Of a stretch of 60,746 nucleotides of DNA, positions 16,051 through 23,754 are shown piece by piece (position 1 is the stretch's first letter; every line of letters starts with the position of its first letter). The position numbers and the translations under genes are program-made. Origin of the DNA: a virus. The stretch spans positions 1 to 60,746 of IMG/VR virus record IMGVR_UViG_3300049491_000195; one strand, given 5' to 3'. The notes below the pieces were generated by a model. It searched no databases, was not told where the DNA came from, and saw only the letters and a program-made list of their open reading frames with translations.

Positions 16051-16407
16051 TTAAACTTCGAATTCTTTCTTAACAGAAGCAGGAATAAAATCAAAATCAT
16101 ATTCTTCTGCAATCTTAGAAAGAATTGGCAATGCAAACATTGCGCCCGGCAAAGCCATTACAGTTGCGAAACGTGCTGTAACCAGCAATTCCTTCGCCTT
16201 CTTGTTTGCTGCGGTAATTTCGTTAATCGAAGCATCGCCAGAAGCGGCCTTGTTGTAGGTGGAAATTACAGCCTTTACATTCTCAGTTTCAGCAGTAACG
16301 ACGCGCTGAGTCTTTTCAACAATTGCCTTGACATCTTCTGGTGTCTTTGGAAGTGTTGCGAATGTGTCTTGTAGAGCCTTGAAATAATCTTGTGGTGTTG
16401 TGAACAT
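16051..16407 (-). CDS. Phasin-like hypothetical protein, 118 aa
   Basis: The ATG at 16407 has AAGGAGA about 5 nt upstream, so it is preferred to the ATG at 16434. The sequence is helical (FTTPQDYFKALQDTFATLPK, VKAVISTYNKAASGD) with an Ala-rich second half, a pattern seen in phasin-like and other helical-bundle proteins. It is preceded by both a sigma70-type and a T4-late-type promoter, suggesting expression early and late. Its role is unknown. Confidence 0.65.
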   Translation of the reverse strand: MFTTPQDYFKALQDTFATLPKTPEDVKAIVEKTQRVVTAETENVKAVISTYNKAASGDASINEITAANKKAKELLVTARFATVMALPGAMFALPILSKIAEEYDFDFIPASVKKEFEV

Positions 16408-16468
16408 ATTGTCTCCTTGTGCCATTTTGGCCACTTGTTATCTGCCTCACCATTGAGCGCAGTTCTTT

Positions 16469-16497
16469 AGTGTAACTGTATTTATGTTGCAGTGCAA
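16469..16497 (-). promoter_or_regulatory. sigma70-type promoter, overlapping a late element
   Basis: TTGCAC, 17 bp, TACACT on the minus strand. The spacer contains CATAAATAC, a second promoter type. Confidence 0.65.
16478..16486 (-). promoter_or_regulatory. T4-type late promoter CATAAATAC
   Basis: Lies inside the spacer of the sigma70-type promoter of the phasin-like gene; about 70 nt of leader follows. Confidence 0.6.
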
Positions 16498-16507
16498 CAA
16501 AACCGCG

Positions 16508-17047
16508 TTATTTCAGGCCTTTTCTGACGTTTGTGTAAACCAAACGCTTAATGTTCTCATTTAAAGATTCCGGCAAGCCAAGGAAGAACTGTTCCTTATT
16601 ACCCTCTGCCGCATATTGACGTAATTTGGTAGCACTTGCACCCTCTACGCCCTCTGACTCGACAATCCTTTGTCCTGCGGATATAACTTCGAATCCAATT
16701 CCCCACATATCCGCATATGGAGTAAATCTTTTGGTAAACTCCGCTGCCTGATCAGAGCCCACTACCATCACTATATTATCATAGCTCTTCGCGAGAGACT
16801 CGAGAGCAATATAGGGATTTCTAATAGTGGCATCCTGCGAGATATTGACTCCCCGAAATGCACTCTCACACACACGTCTTTTGAAAAACCACTCAAGAGG
16901 ATCGGTGGGTGCCTTGTGCGTCTGTGAAAGATACACAATATGGTCTCCACCGGTGGATTTAGCTGTCTCTACTACTTTAGAAACAAGGCGTTCGTGACCC
17001 TTTGTTGGAGGGTTCATTCGGCCAAATGTAAAGACAACGCTACTCAT
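16508..17047 (-). CDS. Nucleotidyltransferase (cytidylyltransferase-like)
   Basis: A 179-aa Rossmann-type nucleotidyltransferase of the NadM/RfaE/CTP transferase class. It begins VVFTFGRMNPPTKGHERLVS with the PPTKGH nucleotide-binding turn and ends with SATKLRQYA in the place of the ISSTxIR motif. Length fits NMN adenylyltransferases (about 170-180). It should join a nucleotide to a phosphate-bearing substrate, for example NMN, but the substrate cannot be assigned. Either ATG (17053 or 17047) could start it; the predicted transcription start of the upstream sigma70 promoter is exactly the A of the ATG at 17047, so I chose that. Confidence 0.75.
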   Translation of the reverse strand: MSSVVFTFGRMNPPTKGHERLVSKVVETAKSTGGDHIVYLSQTHKAPTDPLEWFFKRRVCESAFRGVNISQDATIRNPYIALESLAKSYDNIVMVVGSDQAAEFTKRFTPYADMWGIGFEVISAGQRIVESEGVEGASATKLRQYAAEGNKEQFFLGLPESLNENIKRLVYTNVRKGLK

Positions 17048-17053
17048 TTGCAT

Positions 17054-17082
17054 AGTATAGCACAGTCCTTATCGAATGTCAA
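17054..17082 (-). promoter_or_regulatory. sigma70-type promoter with leaderless start
   Basis: TTGACA, 17 bp, TATACT on the minus strand. Counting 7 bases from the -10 lands on the ATG at 17047. The -35 abuts the stop of the holin-like gene. Confidence 0.85.
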
Positions 17083-17391
17083 TTAAACCTTTGGTGGCTT
17101 TAGTGATTCGCTATCGTCGCCTGCTGTAATCTTTGGTAGCAATGCTTTAGCTTGATCTACGCGGGCAGTGTCACGGTTATCCAGGAATTTATTCAGACCT
17201 GCATTGCCCGAACCATATGCTAGATAGGCTAGGAAATACTCAATGCTCATTCCGCCAAGAATGACGAGTTTCCACATGAATACTGTAGCTGCGACTGCGA
17301 CTAACATAGAAATAACGCGAGTTGAAGAGTAACGACCGGTGGCGTTATCTTGTAGGGATTCTTTTACGATTTTGCACAATGTTTGAAACAT
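17083..17391 (-). CDS. Small membrane protein, possible holin
   Basis: 102 aa with two likely membrane helices (about residues 27-46 ISMLVAVAATVFMWKLVILG and 49-62 IEYFLAYLAYGSGN) and a charged C-terminal tail. It has its own late promoter and terminator upstream. Size, topology and late expression fit a holin or a lysis accessory protein, but no specific holin family motif is seen, so this call is tentative. Confidence 0.55.
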   Translation of the reverse strand: MFQTLCKIVKESLQDNATGRYSSTRVISMLVAVAATVFMWKLVILGGMSIEYFLAYLAYGSGNAGLNKFLDNRDTARVDQAKALLPKITAGDDSESLKPPKV

Positions 17392-17412
17392 GGGTGTCTC
17401 CTAATTATACCC

Positions 17413-17421
17413 ATATTTATA
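17413..17421 (-). promoter_or_regulatory. T4-type late promoter TATAAATAT
   Basis: Perfect TATAAATA on the minus strand, 21 bp upstream of the holin-like ATG, followed by TAGGAGA ribosome-binding site. Confidence 0.75.
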
Positions 17422-17422
17422 G

Positions 17423-17453
17423 AAAAAGCCCGGGAGATTAAACCGGGCTTTTT
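17423..17453 (-). terminator. Terminator after tail-fibre gene 17475-20546
   Basis: Stem AAAAAGCCCGG / CCGGGCTTTTT, loop about 9 nt, followed on the minus strand by a T-run. It lies between the fibre stop and the late promoter of the holin-like gene; the stem is symmetric enough to work on either strand. Confidence 0.9.
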
Positions 17454-17474
17454 GTTTTTGGAAGTTAACTAGAA

Positions 17475-20400
17475 TTAACCAGCGACCTTGTATTCAACAA
17501 TAATTTGTGCTGAGCCTACACCGCCTGTTTGACCTGCGACTGTTGCCTGCACAGTAATCGAAGTACCTTCAACAACATAAGTTTCTGCAAGATACAATCC
17601 GGTTGTTTGTGGATCGTTTTCAGCAGTTGTCATGTATTCAGCACCACCCGACTTGCCAATTTGTAATGTCGAGGTTGTGTTAACGACTGTAACATTTACC
17701 TTAACGCGAAGGATTGTTGCACCTGCTGGTAGAGCTGTGCCAATGTTAGTTGATCCGTTAGCACCAAGACTGACTGTAGCCGTAACTGCCTTGATAGCAC
17801 CGGCTGCTGCACCAGAAGCAATTGCATCATCAACATATTGCTTGTTGGTTAGATCCTCTGCAGCCAGGGAAGTTGCATATTCTACTGCTGTTGGCCCGGA
17901 AACTGTAACTTTGTTTCCTGTTCCAGTCGCCAACAACATTGTTGTATCGCCGGAACCGGATTCCAATGTCAATGTTGTGTTACCACGAACTGTCAACGCT
18001 GTTCCACTGTCAGACTGGATCAAACCAGCACCGACCGGACCAATAATAACAGAACCTGTACCATCCGGTAACAATACGATATCACCGTTAGAACCAACTG
18101 CTGTTAGTGTTATGTCATGAGAAGTGGAATCGGTTGTTAATGTCAAACCAGTTGCACCACCGATTGACAATGTATCAACTGGGGAACCCGATGTGAACAC
18201 AAAATCAGATGATGTAGAAATTGGAGATGTTCCATTACCAAACAGAATTTGCCCAGTTGTGAAAGTTGTCTGACCAGTACCACCCTTTGTTACAGGAACT
18301 GTGCCAAGAGTAAATGTTACTTGGTTAGTTGCAACCGCTGTTGTGATTGTGCCATCGCCGTTGAAGTCAAAAGATTCACCAAGTGATACTGGATCAGATC
18401 CTGCATCGCCAGTCATTGTAATTGAACTGTTAACCAACATTGCATTTGTAACGCCAGATGTTGAAATGTCAACGCTGCCTGCCGTCACTGTAAAGGTTGG
18501 GGAAACAAACTTAGCAACACCCTTCTGCGAAGAAGTTGCATCAGCCGCTGTGATTGTTACCGTTTGTGCTGCTACAGAAGTAGAAATACCTTGTACTGAA
18601 GTTCCAATAACTTGCAATGTCTGCCCAAGTGCCAATGTGCTTGTGCCCGAGTCAGCATTCAAACCAACTGTCGAGTTTGTCAACATTGCATTCGAAACTG
18701 CACCGGCTGCAATCTTCAATCCTGTTGAAGTTTGTGCAAGACCGCCTGTAACACCCGATTGCAATTGCAAGTAAAGCTGAGCGCCAGTAGCTGTCGATTG
18801 TGTTGTTCCGTTTGTTGTCAAGAGCAATGCGCCGTTGACTGCATCATACAAGTCGATACCAACTTCGTCCGATGGCAATTGTGTAATACCAGCACCAAGG
18901 TTAACAGAAATTGTGTTACCTGTGATGTCGATACCAGTACCACCAACATATGTGTTAGAACCAGAGAACTGTACCCATGTCTGTGTGGTTGTACCAACAG
19001 TTACAATCGTTGCTGTTTGTGTCCAACCTGTATCAGCGTTAACTGTACCCTGCTGAACGAAAACCGCAGCGGAATCAAGTTCCGACGGGCTGTCTGCATC
19101 AGTTGCACGAGTTGGTGCACCAGAAGCGTTAACAACGTAAATACCGTTTTCTGCACCGGCTGTTTGGTTCTTAATAAGAATGCGGTTACCAGTTGCAAGT
19201 GTAACGCCGTCGATTGTGTCGCCGTTTTCGAATGCTGTTGCTAGTGTACCGTTAACTGTGGTAGCTGCAAGAACTGCTGTCTTCCATGTCAAACCTGCTG
19301 CGGTTGCATCAACATAGGCCTTGTTTGCTGCGTCTGTATCATTTACAGGAGCATCTGGTAATGTGATGTGGGTTCCACCTGACATTGTTAATGAACCGGT
19401 CATTGTGTCGCCAGAAACGTTTACGTATGTAGCATCAACCAACGATGTGATATCAGATGCGACAACGGCTGTGTTACCAGTTACACGGCCAAAACCGTCA
19501 AGTGTTACCTTAACGAAGTTACCAGTTGCTGCTTGAGAAACTGTTGCTAGGTCGATTGAAGTATCAGAAGCAACACCAGAGCCGTTTGTAACAACGATGT
19601 TACCAGCTGTACCAGCAATGGTGCGTGTTGTCCATGTGCTTGTACCTGTACGAACTGCATAACCAGTTGTTGAAAGACCTTCTAGGGCTGCTAGATCATC
19701 TGCCAACACGAATGTTGGGTTACCTGCAATACCTGCCGGGTTGGTAATTGTGATACCGGCTGCTGGAGCAACCAATGTACGGTTTGCAAATACGCCATCT
19801 GCAGTTTCAACTACAAGACCTGTACCAGCCAACGCCGCAAGCGCGTCTAGACCTGCATCCCACGCTTGAACACCGGATGTTGCACCCGGAACAGCCTGTT
19901 GCCAGTTTGAGCCATCGGAATAGATTACCTTTCCCGCACCAGTTTGTGGAAAAATTTCATCTAGAGTGTCTTTTGTTAGAGCGTAGTTAGCAACTTGTTG
20001 AATTGCATTTGTGAAGCTTGTTGGCGAGCTGAATACTGCACCAGTAAATCCGCTCGGAACAAAGTTACCAGACGAATCAACACCAGCACCAAGTGATGCC
20101 TCAATGTTGTCAATTTCTGTTTGTAGTGCTGTTGAAGAACTTAGAACAAACCAAGACGAACCGTTTGCATATTCCATCGCACCGGTTGTTGAGTTATAAC
20201 GGAACGCACCAGCTGTAGCGGCTGGTTGTTGGGCGGTCGTGCCATTTGGCATAACAATTGCGCCAGTACCACTAAGTTGAAATACTCCGGTACCAAAGCG
20301 GCTCAATGAACCTGCATCACCTAGAGTGACAACACCAGAATTCGATGAAAGAACTACGTTGCCTGTGGTAAGTGTTATGTTACCTGACGCAGATGTGATT

Positions 20401-20546
20401 CCTGCTGCTGTTAGGGCTGCATTGGTTGTACCATCTGCTGCCTTAAAGTTGAAAGTACCCGCATTGTTGATAAGTCGCGTACCAGTCTTACCAAACTGTA
20501 CATCAGAACCTACGCCAATGAGGCTGAAATTTTTTACGTTAGCCAT
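17475..20546 (-). CDS. Long tail-fibre protein, 1023 aa
   Basis: Rich in Gly, Thr, Ser, Asn and Val with repeating short beta-strand patterns (TGNITLTTGNVVLSSNSGVV; TANKAYVDATAAGL-like segments), typical of phage fibre beta-helices. The block AGAFRYNSTTGAMEYANGSS is a widespread fibre motif, and NKQYVDDAIASGAAAG precedes the end. The C-terminus GSAQIIVEYKVAG matches the end of the 20611-21897 product, suggesting a shared attachment or trimerisation tip. It should bind a host surface receptor. Late promoter at 20589. Confidence 0.85.
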   Translation of the reverse strand: MANVKNFSLIGVGSDVQFGKTGTRLINNAGTFNFKAADGTTNAALTAAGITSASGNITLTTGNVVLSSNSGVVTLGDAGSLSRFGTGVFQLSGTGAIVMPNGTTAQQPAATAGAFRYNSTTGAMEYANGSSWFVLSSSTALQTEIDNIEASLGAGVDSSGNFVPSGFTGAVFSSPTSFTNAIQQVANYALTKDTLDEIFPQTGAGKVIYSDGSNWQQAVPGATSGVQAWDAGLDALAALAGTGLVVETADGVFANRTLVAPAAGITITNPAGIAGNPTFVLADDLAALEGLSTTGYAVRTGTSTWTTRTIAGTAGNIVVTNGSGVASDTSIDLATVSQAATGNFVKVTLDGFGRVTGNTAVVASDITSLVDATYVNVSGDTMTGSLTMSGGTHITLPDAPVNDTDAANKAYVDATAAGLTWKTAVLAATTVNGTLATAFENGDTIDGVTLATGNRILIKNQTAGAENGIYVVNASGAPTRATDADSPSELDSAAVFVQQGTVNADTGWTQTATIVTVGTTTQTWVQFSGSNTYVGGTGIDITGNTISVNLGAGITQLPSDEVGIDLYDAVNGALLLTTNGTTQSTATGAQLYLQLQSGVTGGLAQTSTGLKIAAGAVSNAMLTNSTVGLNADSGTSTLALGQTLQVIGTSVQGISTSVAAQTVTITAADATSSQKGVAKFVSPTFTVTAGSVDISTSGVTNAMLVNSSITMTGDAGSDPVSLGESFDFNGDGTITTAVATNQVTFTLGTVPVTKGGTGQTTFTTGQILFGNGTSPISTSSDFVFTSGSPVDTLSIGGATGLTLTTDSTSHDITLTAVGSNGDIVLLPDGTGSVIIGPVGAGLIQSDSGTALTVRGNTTLTLESGSGDTTMLLATGTGNKVTVSGPTAVEYATSLAAEDLTNKQYVDDAIASGAAAGAIKAVTATVSLGANGSTNIGTALPAGATILRVKVNVTVVNTTSTLQIGKSGGAEYMTTAENDPQTTGLYLAETYVVEGTSITVQATVAGQTGGVGSAQIIVEYKVAG

Positions 20547-20588
20547 CTATTTTAATCTCCATATCGGCCGTAAATGGCCTTCAGTACG

Positions 20589-20597
20589 TTATTTATC
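20589..20597 (-). promoter_or_regulatory. T4-type late promoter GATAAATAA
   Basis: Minus strand, 43 bp upstream of the 17475-20546 ATG, followed by GGCC-N6-GGCC hairpin and GGAG ribosome-binding site. Confidence 0.6.
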
Positions 20598-20610
20598 CTA
20601 AGTTGTTCTT

Positions 20611-21897
20611 TTAGACGTAAGACACTATGATTTGCGCAGACCCCACAGTTGAGCCTCCCGACACAAAATTTCCTGTTATATCGACGTCCCCTGGTAGTGT
20701 GTCTGTGCCGAAAAGTATGTCAGATAGTGCAGAATATGTGCCTGCAACAGTCAAATCAATTTCACTAATTGTCATCAAGCCAGCAGGGACTGGTGGTGGC
20801 AACGATGGATTGTTAACTGTATATCCGAGTTCTAGTGTTGGTGCTCCATCAAACGGTGTTGTAACCTCAATGGTAATAAGTGTAATACGTCCGCCAGTTG
20901 GTAGAGTTCCAACTGCAAATGGGCTTGGTTCTGTAGGACCAAAGGTAAATTCGAGTGTTGCGGAATCTGAATCTGCGCTGTCTTGGCGTGAAAGTAATGT
21001 CCATCCATTTGATGGTCCAGAAATGGTGTAAATCCACAGGCTCCACTGGTTAACATAATCACCTGCGCCATCGTCGGAGTTGACAACATACGATTGATTA
21101 CCAAGTGTTGGTGTCAATGCATCACGTGCTGCAAGATTGGCAACAACTCTCATTGGTGGATTAATGACAACCCATTGCGAACCGTTCCACTGCAAAATCT
21201 TACCAGCATCTGTGGTATTGTTCAATGTATCTGCGATTGGAGAAACATTAGTTAGGGAGCCGATTGTTCCTGCTGTTGCTACTGGAGCAAGACCCGATAC
21301 TTGTGTGGCTGGAATTGTGGTTGCATAGACAACAGTTGCTGCCAATGCATCCCATTTTAAGATAGCATTTGCAACCGCTGGCTTTGCTGTATCTGACAGT
21401 CCAATTAAAGCATATGAAGCCGATGTTGGTTTGTTAGACAAATCATTAAAATTTCCACTTGTAGCAACCAGAGCAAGACCTGTTATGCTCGCAGCCGGTA
21501 TAGTTGTGGAATATACCAATTGTGTGCCGGTAGCATTCCACAATACGTAGCCATTTGATACTGCTGGTTTAGCAGTATCCGATAATCCGATAAAACTGTA
21601 TGCTGAGCTTGTTGGTGGATTCAACAATGTATTGAAATCCACAAACTGGTTAACCCAGAGTTGATTTAGTGCATTGTAAACCAATGCTTGTCCATTAGGA
21701 ACAAGAACGCTGTCAACAGAATCATCCACGTTGACAAGTTGTCCCAAACGTGTGATGTTTGAAACTACAACTTCTGGATCAACGTTAATGAAAGTCTTTC
21801 GTGTTGAATCATACACAAGTACCTGTCCGTCGATGAGATCCCTCATCGTGAATGTAGGCATGTATTGGTTAATGAGAGCGTTTTGACCTATAATCAT
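20611..21897 (-). CDS. Tail-fibre protein, 428 aa
   Basis: Fibre-like composition. Two internal repeats read FIGLSDTAKPAV (about 100-112) and LIGLSDTAKPAV (about 160-172), each followed by a Tyr/Thr-rich stretch; they are direct internal duplications. The C-terminal GSAQIIVSYV equals the end of the longer fibre downstream. No enzymatic motif is visible. It probably forms part of the host-recognition fibre with 17475-20546. Confidence 0.8.
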   Translation of the reverse strand: MIIGQNALINQYMPTFTMRDLIDGQVLVYDSTRKTFINVDPEVVVSNITRLGQLVNVDDSVDSVLVPNGQALVYNALNQLWVNQFVDFNTLLNPPTSSAYSFIGLSDTAKPAVSNGYVLWNATGTQLVYSTTIPAASITGLALVATSGNFNDLSNKPTSASYALIGLSDTAKPAVANAILKWDALAATVVYATTIPATQVSGLAPVATAGTIGSLTNVSPIADTLNNTTDAGKILQWNGSQWVVINPPMRVVANLAARDALTPTLGNQSYVVNSDDGAGDYVNQWSLWIYTISGPSNGWTLLSRQDSADSDSATLEFTFGPTEPSPFAVGTLPTGGRITLITIEVTTPFDGAPTLELGYTVNNPSLPPPVPAGLMTISEIDLTVAGTYSALSDILFGTDTLPGDVDITGNFVSGGSTVGSAQIIVSYV

Positions 21898-21907
21898 TTC
21901 TTAATCC

Positions 21908-22351
21908 TTACAAGCTCAATAACACTGTATCAACCTGACCCCATTGCCATGTAGTCCATTGGGCCTGTGATGGCGGAATAGGTGGTTGAATGTAATCACG
22001 TGTAACTACTGCACGGATGAATACAAAATTTCCAATAAAGGATGTTGCCAACGAACCCGTGTCACCACCATTAGCACCTGTTGGTGCAAGTGGGACCTGT
22101 GGGAATGTTAGAAACGGAGTATTCACATCACCTTCCGGATTGATCTTGATCCAAAACCAATCTTCTGGTTGTGGCTTCAATGCTAGGGTTGCCTGCAATC
22201 CAAAGCCACCAACAAAGTTTTGGTAGATTACCTGAACAGTGTGAATTCCATCAGTATAGCCATAATATGCGTCGCCGCGGACTGGCTCACCGATCACATT
22301 CCATTTTGTGCCGGTGTTAGTCATCATCAAAACTGATTTACGAATTGCCAT
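21908..22351 (-). CDS. Structural/fibre-associated protein, 147 aa
   Basis: Late promoter GATAAATAC lies 19 bp upstream with AAAGGAAAAA ribosome site. The protein is aromatic-rich with Trp/Tyr/Pro motifs (PEDWFWIKINPEGDVNTP; QWTTWQWGQVDT), likely a beta-sandwich. The order inside the fibre cluster suggests an adapter, chaperone or fibre component. No family was recognised. Confidence 0.6.
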   Translation of the reverse strand: MAIRKSVLMMTNTGTKWNVIGEPVRGDAYYGYTDGIHTVQVIYQNFVGGFGLQATLALKPQPEDWFWIKINPEGDVNTPFLTFPQVPLAPTGANGGDTGSLATSFIGNFVFIRAVVTRDYIQPPIPPSQAQWTTWQWGQVDTVLLSL

Positions 22352-22369
22352 TATTTTTCCTTTCTTTCA

Positions 22370-22378
22370 GTATTTATC
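22370..22378 (-). promoter_or_regulatory. T4-type late promoter GATAAATAC
   Basis: On the minus strand 18 bp upstream of the 21908-22351 ATG. Confidence 0.7.
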
Positions 22379-23753
22379 AAGGCTGGCCTTCATAATCTAG
22401 GACTGGTGGAGTAAAGTTTGCTGTCCAACGAGCCATCTTTGAAACACGAACTTCCTCAAGATATCCTTTATATATGTATGCGTTCGCACCATCAGTAGAA
22501 CCTGCACCAATGTAGATAGATGTTGCAGCATTACCATCCCAACTTGTGGCATTGATGGCAAAAGTGGCCGCTGATGTTCCGTTGATATAAAGTGTCAATG
22601 TACTTCCATTTCTCACCAATGCAATGTGATTCCAGGCTTGGTCGGTTATAAGACCGCCGGCCGATTCCATGATTGGCGAAGCATTATTTGCATTGAAATT
22701 AAAGATAGCCATTGTCTTGGTGTTACCAGCACGGTTATAGTAGAATCCCCAGAAATTAGCTGCAAAGCTTCCAAGGAAGTTACTGAGAGGAATATTCAAT
22801 GCTGTATTACTTGTACTGTCGGGCCACATCCAAAAATCATATGTGAAATTATCAGTACCCATTGATGTAGAAGATGAAGACGGTGTCTGAAGCAAATTCG
22901 CAATTGCTCCGGTGAAATTCATACTACTTCCACCAAACTTAAATTGGGTTGTACTAATGGTTGTTGTGGTGCCTGTTCTTGTAATTGTTCTTCCACGAGC
23001 CGAATCGACGAAAACTGTTGATCCGTTGACATTGTCTCCGTGTAATAGAAGAGATGTGGTATAATCAAGTGGATCGTAAAGGCTTCCAAATTTTGTAGCA
23101 CGTGAAATTGTTACCGGGCCGCTAACTGTCGAGACAGTCGCTGCCACAGTTGAAGTATCTGTAGCGTTGCCAACAGTAAGAATAAGAATCTTGGTATTTG
23201 CCACTGCTGTTAATGGTGCTGTCGGCGGCGTGAAATTGGTTGTATAAATTGCGGTACCATTTACATAACGGAATTGAGAAATGTTGCCAACAAAGTTGAT
23301 TGAACCTTCTCCAAACCATCCCACGTTCCATGCATTGTTTAGTGGTGTAATATTTCTAGAAGCAGTATCTGTGCCATTAGCAATACCATTGATATAGAGA
23401 GTGGTAGTAGTTCCAACTCTTGCTACAGCGATATGATATAAGGTATTCACAGCAAGAACAGCCGAAGATGTTATTCTTGCGCCACCGCTGATATCCACCT
23501 GTACATGCCCCGATGCATCGGTATAGCATCCCAACTTCGGGACCGCGCCTGCGCCGTTAGAGCATCCCCAAAAGAAAACACTCACCACAGTTGACGTGAA
23601 GGTGAACCAACCCTCAACTGTAAAATCGGCGTTACCCGGTGCATAATCTGTCGAATTGGCCGGCAAGGTATAATACTGGCCAGCAGTGAAATTCGCTTGA
23701 TATCTACGGGCGGGATCAAGCGTTAATCCGTATCCTGACTGAGCACTTTTCAT
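22377..23753 (-). CDS. LamG-type lectin-fold adhesin, 458 aa
   Basis: Two concanavalin/LamG-like jelly-roll domains can be read: the first near residues 40-190 (FTVEGWFTF, YHIAVARVGTTTTLYINGI) and the second near 300-445 (FTYDFWMWPD, WNHIALVRNGSTLTLYINGT). Each has the W/F-x-H-x-A-L/V-V-R pattern and YING turn typical of these carbohydrate-binding domains. It may bind host glycans and act as fibre tip or receptor-binding protein. It shares fibre-cluster position with its neighbours and overlaps none. Confidence 0.8.
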   Translation of the reverse strand: MKSAQSGYGLTLDPARRYQANFTAGQYYTLPANSTDYAPGNADFTVEGWFTFTSTVVSVFFWGCSNGAGAVPKLGCYTDASGHVQVDISGGARITSSAVLAVNTLYHIAVARVGTTTTLYINGIANGTDTASRNITPLNNAWNVGWFGEGSINFVGNISQFRYVNGTAIYTTNFTPPTAPLTAVANTKILILTVGNATDTSTVAATVSTVSGPVTISRATKFGSLYDPLDYTTSLLLHGDNVNGSTVFVDSARGRTITRTGTTTTISTTQFKFGGSSMNFTGAIANLLQTPSSSSTSMGTDNFTYDFWMWPDSTSNTALNIPLSNFLGSFAANFWGFYYNRAGNTKTMAIFNFNANNASPIMESAGGLITDQAWNHIALVRNGSTLTLYINGTSAATFAINATSWDGNAATSIYIGAGSTDGANAYIYKGYLEEVRVSKMARWTANFTPPVLDYEGQP

Positions 23754-23754
23754 A

